This document shows, one piece after another, positions 22,194 through 30,404 of a stretch of 63,248 nt of DNA. The notes under the pieces are model-generated. The model saw only the letters and a list, made by a program, of their open reading frames with translations. It did no database searches and was not told the origin of the DNA. Origin of the DNA: Nocardioides sp. (GTDB taxonomy: Bacteria; Actinomycetota; Actinomycetes; Propionibacteriales; Nocardioidaceae). Location of the stretch: contig PBYI01000040.1 of the NCBI GenBank assembly GCA_002729525.1, positions 1 to 63,248 of the forward strand, read 5' to 3'. The position numbers and the translations under genes are program-made. Position 1 is the stretch's first letter. The number at the start of each line of letters is the position of its first letter.

Positions 22194-23519
22194 ATGGCTT
22201 CTTGTCATCTCACGACGTCCGAGCGCGCCGTCGGCGCGCTGCGGCCCCTGCCGGGCGACGGTGCCGAGCACCGCGCCCCGGCGGCCCCTGTGCTCCGCCG
22301 GGTAGGGACGACGCGTGACGCGTACCGTCCGGCCCCCTGGATGGTCGCGCTCTGCGCGATCTGGCTCGTCGCCGCGTGCTCCGCGGAGGCCCCAACTCCT
22401 CAGGACGAGGCGACGAACGGACCCACGGCTACGGAGAGCCCGGCCACACCGGGTGCCCGGGACCCGCGGCTGTGGCCCTACCCGGCGGACTCCATCTGGA
22501 ACGTCGCGCGGGGCGACGCCGCCTCCTTGGTGCCCTTCCCGCTGGCGCCCAGCGCGCTGACGGTGCAGGCCGAGGAAGACCTCATCATCGCGACGCCGGA
22601 CGCGCCGCTGCGCCCGGTGCTGGCCACCGACGCCGCCTGGGACGCCGACCGCACCCGGTGCGGCGCCACCACCGGGGAGACGCTCCTCGAGGGGCTCCCG
22701 ATCGCCGAGGACTGGACCACCGACCCCGGCTACACCGGTACGACGCCCAACCACGCCGCGGCCGTCCTCCTGCCCGACGACACCCTGGTCGAGACCCAGC
22801 CGCTGCACGTGTGCGCCGACGGCACCGTGGTCTCCCAGTACGCCCCGGACGACTGGCGCGGCAGCTCCATCCGCACCGGTGGCGTGCCCGGCGACGTCGG
22901 CGAGGGCGCGCACGGCGGCTCCGGCATGACCGCCTTCGGCGGCACGATCCGACTCGGCGAGTGGACCCCGGGTAGCACGATCCGGCACACGCTCAAGCTG
23001 ACCGTCGACGGCACCCTGCTCTCGCACGCCGACGGGGGGTTCCGCTGGCCGGCCACCCGCGCCGACTCCTACGCCGCCGAGCAGTACGCCGGCGACGAGC
23101 CCGCCGCCGCGATGGGCTCCCTGCTCACCGTCGCGCCCGACTTCGACGTCGCCGGCCTCACCACCGAGCCCGCCCGCATCCTCGCCACCGCCCTGCGTGA
23201 CCACGGCGCGTACGTCGTCGACGACTCCGGCTTCTCGGCCGTCGGCATCGCCGTGGAGTGGGGTCCGGCCGGCCGCGTCCTCGACGAGTTCGAGCAGACC
23301 TGGGGCTTCCCACTGGTCGGGCTCGCGGCGGACGACCGGGCCGGCGCAGCCACCGGCGGACCCGAGGGCGACCAGCAGGACTTCCTCGCCGACATGCAGT
23401 CGGTGTGGTCCGCGCTCGCCGTCGTCGACGACAACGGCCCCGAGTCCGTGGGTGGCGCGGGAGAGCGGATGGCCGAGCAGGCGCCGCCGCTGGCCCCGGC
23501 CGAGGGGGAGGGCGACTGA
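22194..23519 (+). CDS. Putative secreted lipoprotein of unknown function heading the polysaccharide locus
   Basis: From ATG 22194 (GGGGGG tract about 10 nt upstream) this is 441 residues. A hydrophobic stretch with a lipobox-like LVAACSAEAP lies at residues 50-65, so either the N-terminus is unusually long or translation starts at GTG 22290 or ATG 22341. The exported part contains DPRLWPYPADSIWNVARGDA, GTTPNHAAAVLLPDDTLVET and HGGSGMTAFGGTIRLGEW. It is reminiscent of secreted beta-rich carbohydrate-associated proteins, but I do not recognise the family. Its stop overlaps the start of the first glycosyltransferase (TGATG), so they are coupled. The 258 bp upstream hold no gene. Confidence 0.6.
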   Translation: MASCHLTTSERAVGALRPLPGDGAEHRAPAAPVLRRVGTTRDAYRPAPWMVALCAIWLVAACSAEAPTPQDEATNGPTATESPATPGARDPRLWPYPADSIWNVARGDAASLVPFPLAPSALTVQAEEDLIIATPDAPLRPVLATDAAWDADRTRCGATTGETLLEGLPIAEDWTTDPGYTGTTPNHAAAVLLPDDTLVETQPLHVCADGTVVSQYAPDDWRGSSIRTGGVPGDVGEGAHGGSGMTAFGGTIRLGEWTPGSTIRHTLKLTVDGTLLSHADGGFRWPATRADSYAAEQYAGDEPAAAMGSLLTVAPDFDVAGLTTEPARILATALRDHGAYVVDDSGFSAVGIAVEWGPAGRVLDEFEQTWGFPLVGLAADDRAGAATGGPEGDQQDFLADMQSVWSALAVVDDNGPESVGGAGERMAEQAPPLAPAEGEGD

Positions 23520-24766
23520 TGCGCATCCTCCACGTCAACAAGTTCCTGTACCGCCGCGGCGGTGCGGAGTCCTACATGCTCGACGTCGCCGCCGAGCAGC
23601 GGGCAGCGGGCCACCACGTCGGGTTCTTCTCCATGGAGCACCCCGACAACGACGAGGACCCCAACGGCGACCTGTTCCCGTCGCGCATGGAGCTCAACCC
23701 GCCGCCCGACGGCGCGGCCGCTCGGGCCCGCACGGCCGCACAGGTGCTGTGGCGTCGCGACGCCCGCAAGGCGATGGAGCGGGTGCTCGACCGCGAGCGC
23801 CCCGACGTGGTGCACCTGCACAACGTCTACCACCAGCTCTCGCCGTCGATCCTGCGCCCGCTGGCCCAGCGCGGCGTACCCGCCGTGATGACGCTGCACG
23901 ACTACAAGCTCGTCTGCCCGACGTACCAGTTCCTCGACGCCGACGGGAAGATCTGCGAGGCCTGCCTGCCCGCGACCCCCGGTGGCCGGCCGCGCTTCGA
24001 GGAGGCCACCAAGCGGCGCTGCAACGGCGGCTCGCTCGCCGGCAGCGGCCTGGCGACGCTGGAGCTCACGCTGCACCGCAGCACCGACGCCTACGGGCCC
24101 GTGCGCACGTTCCTGTGCCCCAGCGCCTTCCTGCGCGACAAGGTCGCCGCCGGCGGGATGCACCCCGACCGGCTGGCGCACCTGCCGAACTTCTGCGACG
24201 TCAGCGGGGTCGTCCCCGCCACCGAGCCGGGGGCCGGCGTGCTGTTCGCCGGTCGCCTGTCCCACGAGAAGGGCGTCGACACCCTGGTCGACGCGGCCGC
24301 GCTGCTGCCGGCCGACGTCACCGTCACGATCGCCGGCGACGGCCCCGAGCGCGAGCGCCTGGAGAAGCGCGCCGCCGACCGGGGTCTCGCCGCGAAGGTG
24401 CAGTTCCTGGGTCGCGTGCCCATGGCGGAGCTGCACGACCGGATGCGGGCCGCGGCGGTCGTCGCCGTGCCCTCGCGCTGGTACGAGAACCAGCCCATGA
24501 GCGTGCTGGAGGCCTACGGGTGCGGACGCCCCGTGGTCGCCAGCGACCTCGGCGGGCTGCCGGAGATGGTCGAGGACGGGGTCACGGGGCACCTGGTGCC
24601 CCACGACGACCCCGCTGCCCTGGCCGAGGCGCTCGGGCGCCTCGCGGGCGACCCGACCACCGCGCACGCGATGGGCGAGGCCGCCCGCCGCCGTGCTGTC
24701 ACGACGTACTCCATCGGCGCCCACGTGGCGGCGCTGGAGGACCACTACCGGCGAGTGCGCACCTAG
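23519..24766 (+). CDS. GT4-family glycosyltransferase
   Basis: This 415-residue cytosolic retaining glycosyltransferase has a GT-B fold. The N-terminal acceptor domain begins MRILHVNKFLYRRGGAESYM and includes PDVVHLHNVYHQLSPSIL. The C-terminal donor domain has VLFAGRLSHEKGVDTLVDAA, VTIAGDGPERERLE and the E-x7-E-like PMSVLEAYGCGRPVVASDLG. It has a four-Cys stretch (LVCPTYQ, ICEACLPA, RRCNGG) sometimes seen in this GT4 subgroup. It is coupled to the upstream lipoprotein-like gene. The sugar donor cannot be read. Confidence 0.9.
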   Translation: MRILHVNKFLYRRGGAESYMLDVAAEQRAAGHHVGFFSMEHPDNDEDPNGDLFPSRMELNPPPDGAAARARTAAQVLWRRDARKAMERVLDRERPDVVHLHNVYHQLSPSILRPLAQRGVPAVMTLHDYKLVCPTYQFLDADGKICEACLPATPGGRPRFEEATKRRCNGGSLAGSGLATLELTLHRSTDAYGPVRTFLCPSAFLRDKVAAGGMHPDRLAHLPNFCDVSGVVPATEPGAGVLFAGRLSHEKGVDTLVDAAALLPADVTVTIAGDGPERERLEKRAADRGLAAKVQFLGRVPMAELHDRMRAAAVVAVPSRWYENQPMSVLEAYGCGRPVVASDLGGLPEMVEDGVTGHLVPHDDPAALAEALGRLAGDPTTAHAMGEAARRRAVTTYSIGAHVAALEDHYRRVRT

Positions 24767-24801
24767 CGGACCGCTGGATCTACTGGGGGGTAGAGAACGA
24801 G

Positions 24802-26058
24802 ATGAAGATCGCGATGCTGGGGACCCGCGGGGTCCCGGCGACGTACGGCGGGGTCGAGCACCACGTCGAGCAGGTGGGCCGTCGGCTCGTCGAGCGCGGG
24901 CACCAGGTCACGGTGTTCACGCAGAGCGAGTACGCCGGTGAGCAGCCCGGTGGTCGGATCGCCGAGCACCTCGGCATGGGGGTCGTCACGCTGCCGACCG
25001 TCCGCGCGCACGGCCTCGAGGCACTGGCGCACTCCGCCATGAGCACGATGCACGGACTCGGCCACGGTCACGACGTCTTCCACTACCACGCCGTCGGCCC
25101 GGGCCTGATGGCCCCGCTGGCCCGGATGAGCTCGCGCACCGCGATCGTGCAGACCGTCCACGGCCTCGACGCCGACCGCGCCAAGTGGGGTGGCGGCGCC
25201 CGCCAGGTGCTCAGCCTCGCCACCTGGATGAGCGCCCGGGTGCCCGACCGCACCGTGACGGTCTCCCAGACCCTCGCCGACCACTACCGCACCCGCTACG
25301 AGCGCGACGCGACGTACGTGCCCAACGGCGTCAACCCCAAGAGCTCCCGTGCGCCGCGCGAGATCACCGAGCGGTGGGGCCTGCGCGGGCAGGACTACGT
25401 GCTCTTCGTGGGCCGTCTGGTCCCCGAGAAGTGCCCCGACGAGCTCATCAAGGCCTACCGCCAGCTGCGCACTGACCAGAAGCTCGTCATCGCGGGCGGC
25501 TCCAGCCACACCGACGAGTACGTCGCCGAGCTCGAGCGGCTCGCCGCCGACGACCCGCGGGTGATCCTCACCGGCTACGTGTACGGCGACGTCCTCGACG
25601 AGCTGTTCACCAACGCCACCGTCTTCGTCCAGCCGTCCGCGCTCGAGGGACTGCCCCTCACGCTGCTGGAGGCCATGGGCGGCGGCGTGCCGGTCGTCGT
25701 CAGCGACATCGCGCCGCATCTCGAGATCGTCGGCGAGGACCGCCCCGGCGCCCGCGTCTTCGAGCAGGGCGACGCCGAGAGCCTGCGCGGTGCGATCCGG
25801 CGCGCGCTCTTCTGGCCCTCGCACGAGCGGATGAGCGCGGTCCGTCTGCGCGACGCCGTGCTCGGCACCTACGACTGGGACGCCTGCACCGATCGGCTGG
25901 AGACCGTCTACGTCGACGCCGTCGAGGAGGTGTCGCGCCGCCGCGTGCGTCGCGGCCTCGCCCCGCACCCGGCGGCCCGCACCGCCACCACCCTGACCCT
26001 GACCGGCCCGGTCCGGGCCACCCGCTCCAGGCGCAGCACCGAGAGGCTCTCTGCATGA
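24802..26058 (+). CDS. GT4-family glycosyltransferase (second)
   Basis: This 418-residue protein has an N-terminus MKIAMLGTRGVPATYGGVEH typical of rhamnosyl/GlcNAc-like GT4 enzymes (the TRGVPxxYGGxE signature), then VLFVGRLVPEKCPDELIKAY, LVIAGGSSHTDEYVAEL, and FVQPSALEGLPLTLLEAMGG with the donor-binding Glu pair. The basic C-terminal tail (about 30 residues, Arg/Thr-rich) may associate with the membrane. It is followed by the 1416-residue secreted protein with an ATGA overlap, so the surface protein and this transferase are translated together. Confidence 0.9.
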   Translation: MKIAMLGTRGVPATYGGVEHHVEQVGRRLVERGHQVTVFTQSEYAGEQPGGRIAEHLGMGVVTLPTVRAHGLEALAHSAMSTMHGLGHGHDVFHYHAVGPGLMAPLARMSSRTAIVQTVHGLDADRAKWGGGARQVLSLATWMSARVPDRTVTVSQTLADHYRTRYERDATYVPNGVNPKSSRAPREITERWGLRGQDYVLFVGRLVPEKCPDELIKAYRQLRTDQKLVIAGGSSHTDEYVAELERLAADDPRVILTGYVYGDVLDELFTNATVFVQPSALEGLPLTLLEAMGGGVPVVVSDIAPHLEIVGEDRPGARVFEQGDAESLRGAIRRALFWPSHERMSAVRLRDAVLGTYDWDACTDRLETVYVDAVEEVSRRRVRRGLAPHPAARTATTLTLTGPVRATRSRRSTERLSA

Positions 26059-29000
26059 CCCGCACCACCCAGGCCCGCCCGGCCACCAGCCGGGCGGGCC
26101 TTCTGGGCGCCGTCACCGCCGTGGCGGCCATGGCCCCGATCCTTCTGGGAGCCGTGCTCGTGCCGGCGTCCGCGCAGGACGTCCTCGTCAGCCCGCAGCC
26201 GGTCGACGACCAGCCGCGGGTGATGAACGGTCGCGTGCTCGACCTCGACACCCACGGCTCGACCGTGGCGGTAGGAGGGTCCTTCACCCGGATCCGTCCG
26301 GCCGGCGGCTACCCGGAGACGACCCGGCAGTGGCTGTTCGTCTACGACTCCACCACCGGTGAGGTCGACCAGGACTTCCTCCCCGAGCTCCGCGGCCCCG
26401 ACCCGGTGACCACCGGGCTGGTCGACGAGCAGCCCGGCGTCGAGGCGGTCGCGTTCTCCGCCGACGGCGAGTCGCTGTACGCCGCCGGCTGGTTCACCAG
26501 CGTCAACGGAACCACGGCCAACCGCGTCGTCAAGCTCGACGTCGCCGACGGCTCGATCGACCCGACCTTCACCGCGTCGGTCGACTACATCGTCAAGGAC
26601 ATGAAGCTGGTCGGCGACCGGCTGGTCCTGGCGGGCAAGTTCAACCGTGTGAACGGTCAGCCGGTCAGCAAGCTCGTCTCGCTCGACCCCGACACCGGTG
26701 CGACGCAGACCGACTTCAACCTGCCGGTGACCGAGTCGCGCGACGAGTACGCGCCGTACGTCGCCGAGCTCGCCGCCTCACCGGACGGCCGCTGGCTCGC
26801 GCTGTCGGGCTCGTTCGAGAAGGTCGGCACCCTCACCCGCAACCAGCTCGCGGTCATCGACCTCGAGGACCCGTCCGGCCGGCCGCGGGTGGCCAACTGG
26901 GCCACCGACGCGTTCGCCGGCGACTGCTTCGACGTCTACGACGACACCTACATCCACGGGCTCGCCATCGACCCGACAAGTTCCTTCCTGGTCGTCAGCG
27001 GCACCGGCGGTCACACCGGCGCGGAGACCATGTGCGACTCGGTCTCGCGGTGGGAGCTCCCGCCGACGGTGACCGGCGAGCACGTGCAGTACACCTGGAA
27101 GGACATCACCGGCGGTGACACGCTCTGGGCGTCGTACATCACCGACGCCGCCGTGTACGTCGGCGGCCACCAGCGGTGGATGAACAACTCCTACCCGACG
27201 CCCGGCGGCGACAACGACGGTCCCGGCTCGGTCGTGCGGATGGGCATGGCCGCCCTCGACCCCGCCAGCGGCGTCCCGCTGTCGTGGAACCCCGGCCGCG
27301 ACCGCGGCCGCGGTGCCGAGGCGATCACGGGCAACGACCAGTACGTCTTCTACGGCCACGACACCGACCTCGTCGCCGGTGAGCCGCACGAGCGGCTCGC
27401 GGCCTTCCCGGTCGCCGGCGGCACCGCCGTGCCCGAGCCCGCGGACGTCGAGCTGCCCGTGCAGTTCCGCTACGTCACCGGCTCGAGCACCTACCAGCGC
27501 ACCTTCACCGGCAGCAGCTTCGGCTCCCGCACCACCGTCAACGGTGGGAGCTCGTGGAGCGACTTCCGCGGCGGCTTCGTGCAGAACGGCGTGCTGACCT
27601 ACTTCGGTGGCAACGACAACTACTACCGCCGCACCGTCAGTGGTTCGTCGTACGGCACGGCTGAGAACCTGTCGGAGTCCGTCGGGTACGTCGACACCAA
27701 CGACAACTACACCGCCGACGACCAGCCCTGGGGCGTCTCCGAGACGACCGCGGCGGCGTACCAGGACGGCTTCGTCTACTACACCAAGTCGAACGACGAC
27801 CGGCTCTTCCGCCGCGGCTACTCGCAGGAGTCCGGCATCCTCGGCTCGTACGAGGAGGTCGTCAACGACCGCAACTGGTCGGGCACCAAGGGCCTGACGT
27901 TCGTCGGTGACTGGCTCTACCTGGCCTGGTCCAACGGATACCTCTACCGGATGTACGCCCCCGACGGCGAGCTGCACTACGACACCGCCACGGTCGTCGA
28001 CACCGGCTCGGTCACCAACTGGGCCACCGTGCGCGGCATCTACACGATGCCCACCACCGGCACCGCGAACCCGCCGACCGCGCCCGACACCAGCTGCTCC
28101 GGCAGCACCCCGTGGCGCGCGCAGTACTGGGCCAACAAGACGCTCTCCGGGTTCGCCGACACCACCAGGTGCGAGGCGTCGATCGACTACGCCTGGGGCA
28201 GCGGCGCGCCCACCGGCGCCAACGTCGGCACCGACAACTTCTCCGTCGCGTGGACCCGAGAGGTCGACGTGCCGGCCGGCCAGGCCGTCCGGATCTCGGC
28301 GTACATCGACGACGGCGTGCGTGCCTACGTCGACGGCGTCCGCGTCATCGACGACTGGCGTGACTCCTCGCCGGCCACCCGCACCGGCACCTCGCAGGCG
28401 CTGAGCGCCGGCGCTCACGATGTGCGCGTGGAGATGTACGAGAACAGCGGCGACTCGACCGCGCAGGTCTCGGTGAGCACGGTCAGCGCCCCGGCGGCGC
28501 CGGTCGAGTACGACAACGTCCCCGGGAACACGACGGTGACGTCGCCCGCGGCGGAGGCCACCGTGCGCGACACGACCTTCAGCGCCACCGGCACCGCCAC
28601 CGACGACCGCGCCGTCGGTGCGGTCCGCGTCGCCGTCTACGACCGCGACAACGCCGACGCGCGGTGGCTGCAGTCCGACGGCACCTTCGGGTCGGCGTAC
28701 GCCTCGCGGATGGCGAGCGTGGCCAGCCCCGGCGAGACCACGACCGACTGGTCGATCCCGCTCGACCTGCCCGAGGGGCGCTACGCGCTCAGCGTGACCA
28801 GCGTCGACGAGACCGGCAACAGCGACGAGACGCCGGTGTGGCGCCAGTTCACCGTCGACACGACGCCGGAGGACACCACCGACCCGACCGTCGCGGTGAC
28901 CGCACCGACCGGCGAGCAGGTCGTGCGGACCGACCCCGTCACGGTCACCGGCACGGCCACCGACGACCAGTCGGTGACCGCGGTCCGGGTCGCGGTCTAC

Positions 29001-30305
29001 GACCGTGACCAGCCTTCCACCCCGTGGCAGCAGGTCGACGGCACCTTCGGCGCGCAGTACTACGCCCGGACCGCGACCCTCGCCTCGGCAGGGTCGACGA
29101 GCACCGACTGGTCGATGGACGTGACCGTGCCCGAGGGCCGGTTCGCCGTCGACGTGAAGGCCGTCGACGCCGCCGGGCACGTGAGCTCGTCGACCTGGCG
29201 CCAGTTCTCCGTCGACCGCGGGCCGGTGGACAGCGCCGACCCGACCGTCACGGTGTCCAGCCCGACGGCGGAGCAGGTCGTCTCGGCCGACCCGTTCACG
29301 GTCACCGGCACGGCGTCCGACGACCTGTCGGTCGCCTCGGTGCGGGTCGCGGTCTACGACCGGAACAACCCCGACAAGCCGTGGCTGCAGGCCGACGGCA
29401 CCTTCGGGTCGGCGTACGCCTTCCGCACCGCGACGCTCGCCTCGCCGGGCGCCGCCTCGACCAGCTGGACCCTCTCGGTGCCGCGCCCCGCCGACGGGTC
29501 GTACGCCGTGGACGTCAAGCCGGTCGACGGCAAGGACAACATCGGCGGCAACGTCTGGCGCCAGTTCTCGGTCGACGCGGCGGGCAAGGACACCACCGAC
29601 CCCGACACGACGGTGACGGCGCCGACCAGCAACCAGCAGGTCACCAGCCCGTTCACCATCACCGGTACGGCGACCGACGACCGCGGGGTGAAGCGCGTCC
29701 GGGTGGCGATCTTCAACAAGGGCGACTCGACCAACCGCTGGCTGCAGGCCGACGGCAGCTGGGGCCCGACGTACGCCTCCCGCACGGCCACGCTCGCCTC
29801 GGCGGGGGCCGCCACGACCAACTGGTCGCTGCCCCTGTCGCTGCCGGCCGGTCTCTACGGCCTCGACGCGGCCTCCGACGACACCTCCGGCAACTACGAC
29901 CACTCCTCGGTGTGGCGCGAGTTCCAGGTCGGGTCGGACACCACCGCGCCGACCGCCCGGACCACCGGCACGCAGACGACGTCTGCCCGGTCGGCCCGGT
30001 CAGCGGGCTCGTTGCGGCCCGTCACCGTGGTCGGTCGGGCCACCGACGACGAGTCGGTGCGCACGGTGCGGGTGCAGGTCCGCAAGGTGGGTGCGAAGGG
30101 CAAGCGCTTCGTGCAGGCCGACGGCCGTCGGCTCGGCAAGCGGGGCGTCCGCATCGAGTCGGTGCTGGCCGACCCCGGGCGCCGGGCGAGCCGGTGGACC
30201 ACCTCGCTGCGGCTGCGGCCGGGTCGGTACGTCGTGAAGGTCTACTCCTTCGACGCGACGCTCAACGCCGGTCGGCCGACCACGCGGCGCATCCGGGTGC
30301 GCTGA
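26055..30305 (+). CDS. Large secreted protein: beta-propeller-like, PA14-like and tandem Ig-like modules
   Basis: This 1416-residue protein has a Sec signal peptide (about 1-41, ending VPASAQD). Residues 50-470 contain delta-60-type beta-propeller repeats (VAVGGSFTRI, YAAGWFTSVNG, VLAGKFNRVNG, LALSGSFEKVG). A second beta-rich part (470-680) is rich in Tyr and Asp. A PA14-like sugar-binding module lies at about 685-815 (WRAQYWANKTLSGFADTT, YIDDGVRAYVDGVRVIDDW). Four modules of about 119 residues (825-1300) each contain ATDD, VRVAVYDR, W-x-Q-x-D-G-T-F and WRQFSVD, with a fifth degenerate copy at the end. There is no C-terminal LPXTG or membrane anchor. It probably binds the polysaccharide made by this locus, or is displayed with it. 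Confidence 0.85.
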   Translation: MTRTTQARPATSRAGLLGAVTAVAAMAPILLGAVLVPASAQDVLVSPQPVDDQPRVMNGRVLDLDTHGSTVAVGGSFTRIRPAGGYPETTRQWLFVYDSTTGEVDQDFLPELRGPDPVTTGLVDEQPGVEAVAFSADGESLYAAGWFTSVNGTTANRVVKLDVADGSIDPTFTASVDYIVKDMKLVGDRLVLAGKFNRVNGQPVSKLVSLDPDTGATQTDFNLPVTESRDEYAPYVAELAASPDGRWLALSGSFEKVGTLTRNQLAVIDLEDPSGRPRVANWATDAFAGDCFDVYDDTYIHGLAIDPTSSFLVVSGTGGHTGAETMCDSVSRWELPPTVTGEHVQYTWKDITGGDTLWASYITDAAVYVGGHQRWMNNSYPTPGGDNDGPGSVVRMGMAALDPASGVPLSWNPGRDRGRGAEAITGNDQYVFYGHDTDLVAGEPHERLAAFPVAGGTAVPEPADVELPVQFRYVTGSSTYQRTFTGSSFGSRTTVNGGSSWSDFRGGFVQNGVLTYFGGNDNYYRRTVSGSSYGTAENLSESVGYVDTNDNYTADDQPWGVSETTAAAYQDGFVYYTKSNDDRLFRRGYSQESGILGSYEEVVNDRNWSGTKGLTFVGDWLYLAWSNGYLYRMYAPDGELHYDTATVVDTGSVTNWATVRGIYTMPTTGTANPPTAPDTSCSGSTPWRAQYWANKTLSGFADTTRCEASIDYAWGSGAPTGANVGTDNFSVAWTREVDVPAGQAVRISAYIDDGVRAYVDGVRVIDDWRDSSPATRTGTSQALSAGAHDVRVEMYENSGDSTAQVSVSTVSAPAAPVEYDNVPGNTTVTSPAAEATVRDTTFSATGTATDDRAVGAVRVAVYDRDNADARWLQSDGTFGSAYASRMASVASPGETTTDWSIPLDLPEGRYALSVTSVDETGNSDETPVWRQFTVDTTPEDTTDPTVAVTAPTGEQVVRTDPVTVTGTATDDQSVTAVRVAVYDRDQPSTPWQQVDGTFGAQYYARTATLASAGSTSTDWSMDVTVPEGRFAVDVKAVDAAGHVSSSTWRQFSVDRGPVDSADPTVTVSSPTAEQVVSADPFTVTGTASDDLSVASVRVAVYDRNNPDKPWLQADGTFGSAYAFRTATLASPGAASTSWTLSVPRPADGSYAVDVKPVDGKDNIGGNVWRQFSVDAAGKDTTDPDTTVTAPTSNQQVTSPFTITGTATDDRGVKRVRVAIFNKGDSTNRWLQADGSWGPTYASRTATLASAGAATTNWSLPLSLPAGLYGLDAASDDTSGNYDHSSVWREFQVGSDTTAPTARTTGTQTTSARSARSAGSLRPVTVVGRATDDESVRTVRVQVRKVGAKGKRFVQADGRRLGKRGVRIESVLADPGRRASRWTTSLRLRPGRYVVKVYSFDATLNAGRPTTRRIRVR
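28537..29960 (+). repeat. Four tandem coding repeats of about 357 bp
   Basis: Module starts lie near 28537, 28893, 29249 and 29608 (spacing 356, 356 and 359 bp). Each encodes one Ig-like module of the secreted protein. Stretches such as GTCACCGGCACGG and CGCCAGTTCTC recur, so the array could change copy number by recombination. Confidence 0.75.
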
Positions 30306-30333
30306 CCCGGCGAGCAGCCCACGAGCAGCCGGA

Positions 30334-30371
30334 CACGGCGTCGGTGGTCCACCCGGACCGCCGACGCCGTG
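30334..30371 (+). terminator. Hairpin after the large secreted protein gene
   Basis: CACGGCGTCGGTGGTCC (30334-30350) pairs with GGACCGCCGACGCCGTG (30355-30371) over 17 positions, one of them G-T, with a 4-nt loop. It lies about 30 bp after the stop and upstream of the flippase gene. Confidence 0.75.
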
Positions 30372-30404
30372 GTCCGTCACGCCCGCGCACGAGAGGATCC
30401 ACCC

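Noticed and set aside
26778..29903. Very long minus-strand open frame (about 1000 codons) opposite the secreted protein
   Set aside because: It is the complementary frame of a GC-rich coding gene; its Gly/Arg/Val-rich composition, absence of motifs and lack of a start signal mark it as a shadow.
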